Under the pieces are notes generated by a model. It made no database searches. It was not told the DNA's origin and worked only from the letters and a program-made list of their open reading frames with translations. Source: Terriglobales bacterium (lineage in GTDB: Bacteria; Acidobacteriota; Terriglobia; Terriglobales; Acidobacteriaceae). Taken from it: 6,713 nt of DNA. The DNA lies in contig JASHXK010000345.1 of assembly GCA_030043575.1 (NCBI GenBank), positions 1-6,713 of the forward strand. The letters are read 5' to 3'. The position numbers were made by a program, and so were the translations under genes. Shown here piece by piece: positions 1 through 6,713 of this stretch (positions within the stretch are counted from its first letter, which is position 1; each line of letters starts with the position of its first letter).

Positions 1-1
1 G

Positions 2-610
2 GACGAACTATTCGGCTTAGCCATTACGCCGAACAAGAACATTAGTTGGACGATTAACTATTACTTTGGTCAGGAGCATCCGGACGCTCTAGAAGTGCCA
101 ACCTGTGGTCCACCTCCGGTGCAGCCGGGACTATGCTTTGAGAAGGTCAGTCCAGCGCCAGACGGCAAGACCCACATCTTTGATAGCTATGCCACGTGGC
201 AGACCACGGCCAGGCTCATGCTCGCGCTGGAAGGCGATTATGTGATTCAGCGCTTGTGGGCCAACAACGGTCCTGGACAGTCCGACGCCCCGGCCGACGT
301 ATGGGGTGGAGCGGTCTACGCCAAGTATCAACTGACGCCCCGTACTTATCTCGCAGGGCGCACAGAATACCTTAACGATCACGGTGGACTCTTCACCGGG
401 ATAACCAGCTACATCGAAGCGCTGAAGGAAGTCACAGCGACTTATGACTTCACGCTCGCGAATGGACTTGACATGCGCTGGGAGTTCCGGCGCGATATGT
501 CCAACCGGCCCATCTTTTTCACCAACCAGCAAGGCGTACTCAGCGCGGACCAGAATACCGCGACCATGGGAGTAATTTGGTGGTTTGGCCGCAAACAAGG
601 CCCGTGGTAA
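2..610 (+). CDS. Outer-membrane beta-barrel (porin-like) protein, 3' part
   Basis: This is the C-terminal 202 residues of a protein whose start lies left of the window; the frame is open from base 2. The GTG at 95 is internal, because the coding-like sequence before it (with NISWTINYYFGQ) is itself a beta-strand-like segment. Alternating aromatic/hydrophobic strands separated by short turns run to the end, which closes with the aromatic-rich WWFGRKQGPW, as expected for the last strand of an outer-membrane barrel. The pattern (EFRRDMSNRPIF, then QNTATMGVIWWFG) resembles the putative beta-barrel porin-2 / OmpL-like family as I recall it from Acidobacteriota and related phyla. One segment has two cysteines ten residues apart (PTCGPPPVQPGLCF), perhaps a disulfide-closed loop. 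Only 24 nt separate it from the EF-hand gene, and it lies upstream of kdp on the same strand, so it may be co-transcribed. A role in letting K+ or other solutes cross the outer membrane is inference only; the barrel class is fairly sure, the substrate unknown. Confidence 0.83.
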   Translation, partial: DELFGLAITPNKNISWTINYYFGQEHPDALEVPTCGPPPVQPGLCFEKVSPAPDGKTHIFDSYATWQTTARLMLALEGDYVIQRLWANNGPGQSDAPADVWGGAVYAKYQLTPRTYLAGRTEYLNDHGGLFTGITSYIEALKEVTATYDFTLANGLDMRWEFRRDMSNRPIFFTNQQGVLSADQNTATMGVIWWFGRKQGPW

Positions 611-622
611 CGGGAACAGATG

Positions 623-632
623 TAAGGGGGAG
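623..632 (+). promoter_or_regulatory. Strong Shine-Dalgarno site of the EF-hand gene
   Basis: The purine tract TAAGGGGGAG lies just before the ATG at 635 and supports that start. The whole initiation region (GTAAGGGGGAGCCATG) is nearly identical to the one in front of kdpF at about 1074-1090 (GTAAGGGGGGAACCATG), suggesting similar and strong translation initiation for these two small genes. Confidence 0.75.
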
Positions 633-634
633 CC

Positions 635-958
635 ATGTTGAGGCTGGACAGACCCGCTCGGATGGGTTTGGTGGTGATCACGACGCTCGTGCTGTGCAAT
701 ACCAATGACCTTTTTGCGCAAAAGTCATCGGCCCCAAAACCGCAGGACAAGGTCGCGCTTGGAGAAGAAGAGGTGAAGCAGTTGCTACTGCTGATGGATA
801 CAGATAAGGATGGGAAAATCTCCAAGCGGGAGTTCATGGCATATATGGAAGCGGAGTTCAAAAGGCTGGACAGGAACAATGACGGCAAGCTGGATACCAG
901 GGAGCTGACAAGATCGAAGCTTCGCACTGCGCCGGCCTCGAGCGCAGCAAACAAGTAA
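635..958 (+). CDS. Exported small EF-hand protein
   Basis: This 107-residue protein has a basic N-terminus (residues 1-9), a hydrophobic stretch (about 10-21) and a plausible signal peptidase I site after LFA28, so it is probably periplasmic. The cysteine at 21 (LVLC) does not fit a good lipobox. Two canonical EF-hand calcium loops follow: D55-T-D57-K-D59-G60-K61-I62-S63-x-x-E66 and D79-R-N81-N-D83-G84-K85-L86-D87-x-x-E90. Both have every ligand position filled, the central Gly, the hydrophobic residue at loop position 8 and Glu at position 12. The 13-residue linker between loops is shorter than in a classical calmodulin pair but usual for bacterial EF-hand proteins. The tail (about 97-107) is low-complexity and Ala/Ser-rich. 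The start is supported by a strong Shine-Dalgarno site. It sits between the porin gene and the kdp genes, 32 nt before the next small gene. Ca2+ binding is well supported; a role in sensing or stabilising the envelope next to the K+ pump is speculation. Confidence 0.9.
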   Translation: MLRLDRPARMGLVVITTLVLCNTNDLFAQKSSAPKPQDKVALGEEEVKQLLLLMDTDKDGKISKREFMAYMEAEFKRLDRNNDGKLDTRELTRSKLRTAPASSAANK

Positions 959-990
959 GCCAGAGTAGAGGACTAGGGGAGCTGAAACAC

Positions 991-1077
991 ATGCCAGATC
1001 TACTATTCGTCGCAATCACGATTGCTTTCTTCGCGCTGTCGCTGGGATACGTACATTTCTGCGACCGCGTTAAGTAA
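991..1077 (+). CDS. 28-residue single-helix membrane peptide preceding kdpF
   Basis: This short frame starts at ATG 991 behind a purine-rich Shine-Dalgarno tract (AGGGGAG, 975-981) and ends at TAA 1075-1077. It encodes a short acidic start (MPD), one hydrophobic helix from about residue 4 to 22 (LLFVAITIAFFALSLGYV) and a short polar tail ending in CDRVK. It is distinct from KdpF, which is the next gene. The gap to kdpF is only 10 nt, and its stop codon lies inside the kdpF ribosome binding site, so translation of the two is probably coupled. From memory, similar peptides of about 28 residues with a Cys-Asp/Glu-Arg tail sit before kdpF in other bacterial kdp operons, often unannotated; I could not verify this here. 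Likely an inner-membrane micro-subunit or regulator of the Kdp pump (inference). It is too short to be sure from one sequence, but the ribosome binding site, helix and tight packing all favour a real gene. Confidence 0.72.
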   Translation: MPDLLFVAITIAFFALSLGYVHFCDRVK

Positions 1078-1083
1078 GGGGGG
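1077..1083 (+). promoter_or_regulatory. kdpF Shine-Dalgarno site overlapping the upstream stop codon
   Basis: AGGGGGG begins on the last base of the stop codon of the 28-residue gene (TAA, 1075-1077) and ends 4 nt before the kdpF ATG at 1088. Ribosomes finishing the upstream peptide therefore terminate on the kdpF initiation site, an arrangement typical of translational coupling. Confidence 0.7.
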
Positions 1084-1087
1084 AACC

Positions 1088-1177
1088 ATGCACACTGAAT
1101 CGGCCATCATGATGGCAATCTGCGCGTTGATGATGATCTATCTCTTCTACGCGCTTCTGCGGCCGGAGAAGTTCTGA
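1088..1177 (+). CDS. kdpF: KdpF, small subunit of the K+-transporting ATPase
   Basis: This frame encodes 29 residues, the same length as E. coli KdpF. It has one hydrophobic helix (about residues 6-23, Met-rich: IMMAICALMMIYLFYALL) and ends in the family's hallmark LLRPEKF. KdpF is known to bind at the KdpA/KdpB interface in the inner membrane and to stabilise the KdpFABC complex. It is preceded by a strong Shine-Dalgarno site that overlaps the stop codon of the 28-residue gene. Its own stop (TGA, 1175-1177) is separated from the kdpA ATG by a single base (TGAGATG), so kdpF and kdpA translation are almost certainly coupled. The N-terminus is a little more polar (MHTES) than in many homologues. 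The identification rests on position plus the C-terminal motif. Confidence 0.93.
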   Translation: MHTESAIMMAICALMMIYLFYALLRPEKF

Positions 1178-1178
1178 G

Positions 1179-2978
1179 ATGACTTTCAATGGGTGGCTAC
1201 AAATCGCGATTTACCTTGGGCTGATCCTGGCGGTGACCAAACCGCTTGGAATCTTCATGACACGCGTCTTCAATCGGGAGCGCACGTTTCTGGATCCCGT
1301 GATGCGGCCCGTCGAGCGTCTGGTCTATCGCCTGAGCGGTGTCGACGAGAATCACGAGATGCATTGGACGGAATACGCTGCGGCCATGTTGCTGTTCAGT
1401 GCGGTCTCGATGTTGCTGTTGTATCTGATTCAGCGCATCCAGCTGCACCTGCCGTTCAATCCGCAGAAGTTTGCCGGAGTGACGCCCGAGCATTTGGCAT
1501 GGAACACTGCAGCGTCGTTTACCACCAACACCAACTGGCAGGCTTACGCCGGCGAGACGACGATGAGCTACTTCACCCAGATGGCCGGTCTCGCTTATCA
1601 CAACTTTGTTTCGGCAGCGACCGGCATCGCGCTGGCCATTGCGTTCATTCGCGGCATCGCGCGGCGGCAGATGAAGACCATTGGCAACTTCTGGGTGGAC
1701 ATGGTTCGCAGCTGCCTGTGGGTTTTGCTGCCGTTCTGCGTGATCGGCGCGCTGCTACTGGTCTCGCAGGGAGTGGTGCAGAACCTGAAGCCGTATGACA
1801 CGACAAAGCTGATGGAACCGCAGCAGGTCCAGCACATCAACGCCGATGGCAAGCCTGCTGTGGATGCCAAAGGCCAGCCGGTGATGGATACCGTCGCCAC
1901 GCAGACCATCGCGCAGGGACCCGTGGCTTCGCAGGAGATCATCAAGGAATACGGTACCAACGGCGGCGGATTCTTTAACGCCAACAGTGCGCATCCTTTC
2001 GAGAATCCGACCCCGCTGACGAACTACATCCAGATGTTCGCGATCTTTGCAATTGGTGCCGGATTCACGTACACGCTCGGACGGATGACGGGATCGCAAG
2101 CCCACGGCTGGGCTGTTTGGGCAGCGATGGCTGTAATGTTCATCGCAGGAGTCACTGTCGCCTACTGGGCAGAAGCTCGCGGCAATCCGCTGCTGCAGGG
2201 AGTAAACCAGCAGGTTACGGCGCTGCAGCCGGGCGGCAACATGGAGGGCAAAGAAGTTCGCTTCGGCATCACCGACTCGACGCTGTTCGGCACGGTCACG
2301 ACCGACGCCAGTTGCGGGGCAATCAACAGCTGGTTCGACTCGTACATGCCGCTGGGCGGCATGATTCCGCTGGTCAACATCATGCTGAGCGAGGTGATCT
2401 TCGGCGGGGTCGGCGCCGGTATGTACGGCGTTCTGATCTACGTGGTGCTCGCGGTCTTTATCGCTGGCCTGATGGTGGGACGAACGCCGGAATATCTCGG
2501 GAAAAAAATCGAAGCTTACGACGTAAAGATGGCGATGCTGGTGGCGTTGGTGTTTCCGCTGGTAATTTTGGTCTTTTCCGGAGTCGCCTCGGTACACAAC
2601 TTCGGCACGTCGGGCATCAGCAATCCTGGTCCGCATGGCCTGACGCAGATGCTATACGCCTATGTCTCGGGTGCCGGCAATAACGGCTCTGCCTTCGGGG
2701 GATTGACGGTAAACACGCCGTGGTACGACACCAGTATCGGTTTTGACATGCTGCTGGGTCGCTTCTTCATGATCATCCCCATGCTGGCGATCGCGGGAAA
2801 TCTGGCGCAGAAGAAATATGTTCCGCCGTCACTGGGAACATTCCCGGTTACGACGCCACTGTTTTCGGCGCTGCTGATCGGCGTGATTCTCATCGTCGGT
2901 GCACTGACCTTCTTCCCGGCGCTCAGCCTGGGACCAATTCTCGAGCACCTGCTCCTGGCAGCGGGCAAGACGTTCTAA
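1179..2978 (+). CDS. kdpA: KdpA, K+-binding and translocating subunit of the Kdp ATPase
   Basis: KdpA is the channel-like inner-membrane subunit that selects K+ and passes it to KdpB. At 599 residues it is longer than E. coli KdpA (557). All four selectivity-filter/pore-loop segments are visible: TTNTNWQ (115-121, with Gln121 matching E. coli Gln116), GTNGGGFFNANSAHPFENP (259-277), TTDASCGAINS (374-384) and NNGSAFGGL (501-509). Hydrophobic helices run through the protein, for example about 6-26, 67-87, 137-157, 178-199, 312-331, 450-470, 527-545 and 562-582. Much of the extra length sits before the second pore loop, where about 25 residues (roughly 212-240) are inserted, including a near-duplicated octapeptide (ADGKPAVD / AKGQPVMD). 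A smaller insertion lies near 340-352. In the M1-P-M2 topology both should face the periplasm. The start at 1179 lies one base after the kdpF stop and gives a normal KdpA N-terminus. kdpB follows after 12 nt. No frameshift or missing key residue was seen. Confidence 0.99.
   Translation: MTFNGWLQIAIYLGLILAVTKPLGIFMTRVFNRERTFLDPVMRPVERLVYRLSGVDENHEMHWTEYAAAMLLFSAVSMLLLYLIQRIQLHLPFNPQKFAGVTPEHLAWNTAASFTTNTNWQAYAGETTMSYFTQMAGLAYHNFVSAATGIALAIAFIRGIARRQMKTIGNFWVDMVRSCLWVLLPFCVIGALLLVSQGVVQNLKPYDTTKLMEPQQVQHINADGKPAVDAKGQPVMDTVATQTIAQGPVASQEIIKEYGTNGGGFFNANSAHPFENPTPLTNYIQMFAIFAIGAGFTYTLGRMTGSQAHGWAVWAAMAVMFIAGVTVAYWAEARGNPLLQGVNQQVTALQPGGNMEGKEVRFGITDSTLFGTVTTDASCGAINSWFDSYMPLGGMIPLVNIMLSEVIFGGVGAGMYGVLIYVVLAVFIAGLMVGRTPEYLGKKIEAYDVKMAMLVALVFPLVILVFSGVASVHNFGTSGISNPGPHGLTQMLYAYVSGAGNNGSAFGGLTVNTPWYDTSIGFDMLLGRFFMIIPMLAIAGNLAQKKYVPPSLGTFPVTTPLFSALLIGVILIVGALTFFPALSLGPILEHLLLAAGKTF
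1842..1889 (+). repeat. Imperfect 24-nt tandem duplication inside kdpA
   Basis: Two adjacent 24-nt copies (1842-1865 and 1866-1889) agree at 17 of 24 positions by hand alignment. They encode ADGKPAVD and AKGQPVMD. They form the core of the KdpA periplasmic-loop insertion that E. coli KdpA lacks, suggesting the loop grew by in-frame duplication. The divergence implies the event is old. Confidence 0.6.
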
Positions 2979-2990
2979 AGGATTCTGCAA

Positions 2991-5081
<2,091 letters not shown>

Positions 5082-5096
5082 CGCGCCGGAACGAAA

Positions 5097-5177
5097 GCGG
5101 CTCTTAGCCTTTAGCTCTTAGCGAACGCTCGATCTGGCTAGCTTGCTAACAGCAAAGAGCTGATAGCTAAGGGCCGC
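5097..5177 (+). repeat. Heptamer-based imperfect inverted repeat between kdpB and kdpC
   Basis: The left arm 5097-5122 (starting GCGGCTCTTAGC) and right arm 5152-5177 (ending GCTAAGGGCCGC) are reverse complements at 21 of 26 positions, around a 29-nt loop. The arms also show 7-nt periodicity: TCTTAGC, CTTTAGC, TCTTAGC on the left (5102-5122) and GCTAACA, GCAAAGA, GCTGATA, GCTAAGG on the right (5145-5172). It fills most of the kdpB-kdpC gap and ends 16 nt before the kdpC ATG, just ahead of its ribosome binding site. There is no T-run after the stem, so it does not look like a classical terminator. Possible readings are a dispersed palindromic (REP- or MITE-like) element of the host genome, or an RNA hairpin tuning kdpB/kdpC expression. 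I recall AGCTAAG-type repeats between acidobacterial genes, but that is unverified. Confidence 0.75.
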
Positions 5178-5193
5178 AGGAATTGAGGGACCT

Positions 5194-5805
5194 ATGAAGC
5201 AGAATCTGAAAATCGCAATCCTGATGACGATCGTAACGACGGTCTTACTGGGCGTCATTTATCCGCTGGTGGTGACGGGCCTGGCACAGATGTTGTTTCA
5301 TGACAAGGCCAACGGTCAGTTGCTCACCCGCGATGGAGTTGTAATTGGCTCGCGAATTATCGGCCAGGGGTTCAGCGCGCCGGGATATTTGCACCCGCGC
5401 CCCTCAGCTGCGGGCAACGGCTATGATGCTGCGAACTCCAACGGTTCGCAGTATGGTCCGACCAACCAGAAGCTCATCGACCGCGTCAATGCCGACGTTG
5501 CTCGCCTGCATGCGGAGAATCCATCGCAGCTGGTTCCGGTCGATCTGGTTACGGCGTCAGCCTCAGGGCTTGATCCCGACATCACTCCGGCGGCGGCTGA
5601 CTTTCAAGTCCCGCGGCTGGCCCACGAACGTGGCGTGTCGGAGCAGCAGATTCGTGAGGTGATCCAGCGGCATACGATGGGACGCCAACTTGGTTTTCTC
5701 GGGGAGCCCCGGGTCAATGTGCTGGAGGTGAATCTTGATCTCGATCAGCAATTCCCAATGAACAAACGAGCTGCGATCGCTCAGCAGTCCGTGGCTGTCC
5801 GCTAA
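5194..5805 (+). CDS. kdpC: KdpC, periplasm-facing subunit of the Kdp ATPase
   Basis: KdpC is the single-helix subunit that caps the periplasmic side of KdpA and raises the pump's K+ affinity. It has 203 residues (E. coli 190). The N-terminus is short and basic (MKQNLK), followed by one transmembrane helix (about 7-34, containing GVIYPLVVTGLAQ). The periplasmic domain then shows the family blocks: GSRIIGQGF (52-60), YLHPRPSAAGNGYDAANSNG (65-84), QYGPTNQKL (86-94), PVDLVTASASGLDPDITPAA (115-134), VIQRHTMGRQLGFLGEPRVN (156-175) and VLEVNLDLD (176-184). The tail after 185 is a little longer than in E. coli. The ATG at 5194 follows GAGGGA (5185-5190) at a rather short 3-nt spacing and gives the expected N-terminus. 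An inverted repeat lies just upstream. The TAA stop (5803-5805) interlocks with the TAG of the convergent sigma-factor gene, leaving no intergenic terminator. Confidence 0.98.
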   Translation: MKQNLKIAILMTIVTTVLLGVIYPLVVTGLAQMLFHDKANGQLLTRDGVVIGSRIIGQGFSAPGYLHPRPSAAGNGYDAANSNGSQYGPTNQKLIDRVNADVARLHAENPSQLVPVDLVTASASGLDPDITPAAADFQVPRLAHERGVSEQQIREVIQRHTMGRQLGFLGEPRVNVLEVNLDLDQQFPMNKRAAIAQQSVAVR

Positions 5806-6713
5806 TCGGGACCGCCGGCTTGATCCAATGAGGCTTCGCTTAATCGAGCGGCTTGAGCTGTAAGGTAATTCCTTTCGGGAATGTTCGTCGTGCGATTGGC
5901 GGCACGACGATAGTGCGTGATCGCCGCTTGATAGTCGCCGGCCATTTCCAAAAGATGAGCACGAGCCGCGTCGAGACGATGATGTTCGGCCAGCCGAGGG
6001 TCGGAATCCAGCGCCGTCAGCAATTCGAGCCCTTTGGACGGACCGTGTACCATTGCGGCCGCAATCGCGTAATTGAGCACCACCATGGGATTGTCGGAGG
6101 TGTGTTTCAATAGCTCGTAGAGCGCAAGGATTTGCGGCCAGTCTGTGTCCTCCGGTCGAGATGCTTCGTCATGAACCGCGGCGATGGCAGCCTGGAGCTG
6201 ATATGCGCCGATCGCTCCCTTTGCCAACGTGGCCGTCAGCAGCGCGACTCCTTCCGATATCTCAGCCTGATTCCACAAAGTTCGATCCTGCTCGTCGAGC
6301 GGAATCAATTCGCCGTCAGCTCCGCTTCGAGCTGTGCGCCGGGCATCGGTCAGCAACATCAGTGCCAACAGTCCCGCGACCTCCGAATTCTGCGGCAGCA
6401 ACTTGTAGACCGAACGCGTCAGACGAATCGCTTCTTGTGACAACTCAAGCCGCTGCAGGTCAACGCCGGAGCTGCTGGTATAGCCTTCGTTGAAGATCAG
6501 GTAGAGCACATGCAGCACGGAACGCAAGCGCTGCGGCTGCTCCTGTTGGGTTGGCAGGTTGAAGGGCACACCGGAAGCCTTGATGCTCTGTTTGGCGCGG
6601 CTGATCCTTTGCGCCATCGTCGCTTCGGGAACCATGAAAGCGTGCGCGATCTCGGCGGTGGTCAGACCGCCGACCGCCCGCAGCGTGAGCGCGATGGCGG
6701 ACGACGGCGTCAG
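5802..6713 (-). CDS. ECF sigma factor, ECF42-type with DUF6596/TPR tail, 3' part
   Basis: The C-terminal 303 residues are visible; the frame is open to the right edge, so the start and sigma region 2 lie outside the window. Visible residues 1-45 are sigma region 4 with a helix-turn-helix (TLRAVGGLTTAEIAHAF, then VPEATMAQRISRAKQ), the part that contacts the -35 promoter element. Next comes the long C-terminal extension typical of the ECF42 / DUF6596 group: LYLIFNEGYTSSSG (70-83), LLALMLLTDARRTAR (115-129) and LIPLDEQDRTLW (136-147). The last part (about 190-290) is helical with TPR-like pairs (PMVVLNYAIAAAM, ARAHLLEMAGDYQAAITHYRRA). In studied ECF42 factors this tail is needed for activity, there is no classical anti-sigma factor, and the usual targets encode DGPF/YCII-family proteins. 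Such genes would be expected just beyond the right edge. The ATG at 6635 is internal. Its link to potassium uptake is probably only positional. The stop TAG overlaps that of kdpC. Confidence 0.93.
   Translation of the reverse strand: MTPSSAIALTLRAVGGLTTAEIAHAFMVPEATMAQRISRAKQSIKASGVPFNLPTQQEQPQRLRSVLHVLYLIFNEGYTSSSGVDLQRLELSQEAIRLTRSVYKLLPQNSEVAGLLALMLLTDARRTARSGADGELIPLDEQDRTLWNQAEISEGVALLTATLAKGAIGAYQLQAAIAAVHDEASRPEDTDWPQILALYELLKHTSDNPMVVLNYAIAAAMVHGPSKGLELLTALDSDPRLAEHHRLDAARAHLLEMAGDYQAAITHYRRAANRTTNIPERNYLTAQAARLSEASLDQAGGPD
5885..5910 (+). other. Perfect 9-bp hairpin just beyond the kdpC stop, inside the sigma gene
   Basis: TCGTCGTGC (5885-5893) and GCACGACGA (5902-5910) pair perfectly around the 8-nt loop GATTGGCG. 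It lies about 80 nt past the kdpC stop, within the 3' coding part of the opposing sigma-factor gene. No T-tract follows on either strand, so it is not a textbook intrinsic terminator. It could stabilise the 3' end of kdp transcripts that run into the opposing gene, or be a coding coincidence. Confidence 0.35.

Noticed and set aside
95..97. GTG as the start codon of the first gene
   Set aside because: The frame is open back to base 2 and the upstream residues look like part of the same barrel, with no ribosome binding site before 95. The gene is best read as truncated at the window edge.
649..718. Lipoprotein signal in the EF-hand protein (Cys21)
   Set aside because: The residues before Cys21 (LVL) do not fit a lipobox; a signal peptidase I site after LFA28 is a better fit.
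959..1178. c-di-AMP (ydaO-type) riboswitch or KdpE operator ahead of kdpFA
   Set aside because: The region is almost wholly occupied by two small genes. The 32-nt gap before them shows no structured leader, inverted repeat or convincing promoter boxes.
1755..2636. Long minus-strand open frame opposite kdpA (also 131-721 and 4131-4859 opposite other genes)
   Set aside because: These translate to His/Arg-rich, low-hydrophobicity sequence typical of antisense shadows of GC-rich genes. They have no recognisable domain, and the plus-strand genes are certain.
5097..5177. CRISPR-like array or intrinsic terminator
   Set aside because: The units are 7 nt and arranged as an inverted repeat, not repeats with spacers. 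No T-run follows the stem, and a gene start lies directly downstream.
6633..6635. ATG at 6635 as the sigma-factor start
   Set aside because: The frame continues upstream into a good helix-turn-helix (region 4) that this start would cut, so the true start lies beyond the right edge.
5806..6713. kdpD/kdpE regulator downstream of kdpC
   Set aside because: The strand switches right at the kdpC stop and the minus-strand product is an ECF sigma factor; no histidine kinase or response-regulator motif is present in the window.

Overview
The window holds most of a high-affinity potassium-uptake (Kdp) locus from a moderately GC-rich Gram-negative bacterium. The best guess is an Acidobacteriota member (Terriglobia / Koribacter-like). 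Three things suggest this: the style of the outer-membrane barrel protein at the left edge, the long KdpA with an enlarged periplasmic loop, and an AGCTAAG-type heptameric inverted repeat between kdpB and kdpC. The taxonomic call rests on recall of such loci and was not checked by a search.

Layout, left to right. (i) Positions 2-610 (+) are the 3' part of a beta-barrel porin-like gene whose start lies left of the window. (ii) Positions 635-958 (+) encode a small exported protein with two canonical EF-hand loops. (iii) Positions 991-1077 and 1088-1177 (+) are two tiny single-membrane-helix genes. The second is a clear KdpF; the first is a 28-residue protein with no assigned role. (iv) kdpA (1179-2978), kdpB (2991-5081) and kdpC (5194-5805) follow on the same strand. 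A roughly 80-nt imperfect inverted repeat with 7-nt periodicity fills the kdpB-kdpC gap. (v) On the minus strand, running into kdpC from the right, is the 3' part of an ECF sigma factor gene of the ECF42 type, with region 4, a DUF6596-type domain and a TPR-like tail. Its stop codon interlocks with that of kdpC.

How the genes work together. KdpA (K+ channel-like subunit), KdpB (P-type ATPase), KdpC (periplasm-facing subunit) and KdpF (small stabiliser) form the K+ pump. Every motif I looked for is intact. The same-strand arrangement with gaps of 1-112 nt from the porin gene to kdpC suggests one transcription unit. If so, it would join an outer-membrane pore, a Ca2+-binding-type envelope protein and the inner-membrane pump. 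No kdpD/kdpE regulator is present, and no promoter could be identified; any promoter must lie inside the EF-hand gene or further left. The sigma factor is probably unrelated to K+ uptake and belongs to an operon extending beyond the right edge.

No gap over 300 bases lacks a gene. The most unusual items are the porin/EF-hand/28-aa membrane peptide set attached to kdpFABC, the heptameric hairpin splitting kdpB from kdpC, the tandemly duplicated insert in KdpA, and the interlocked stop codons at the convergent gene end.
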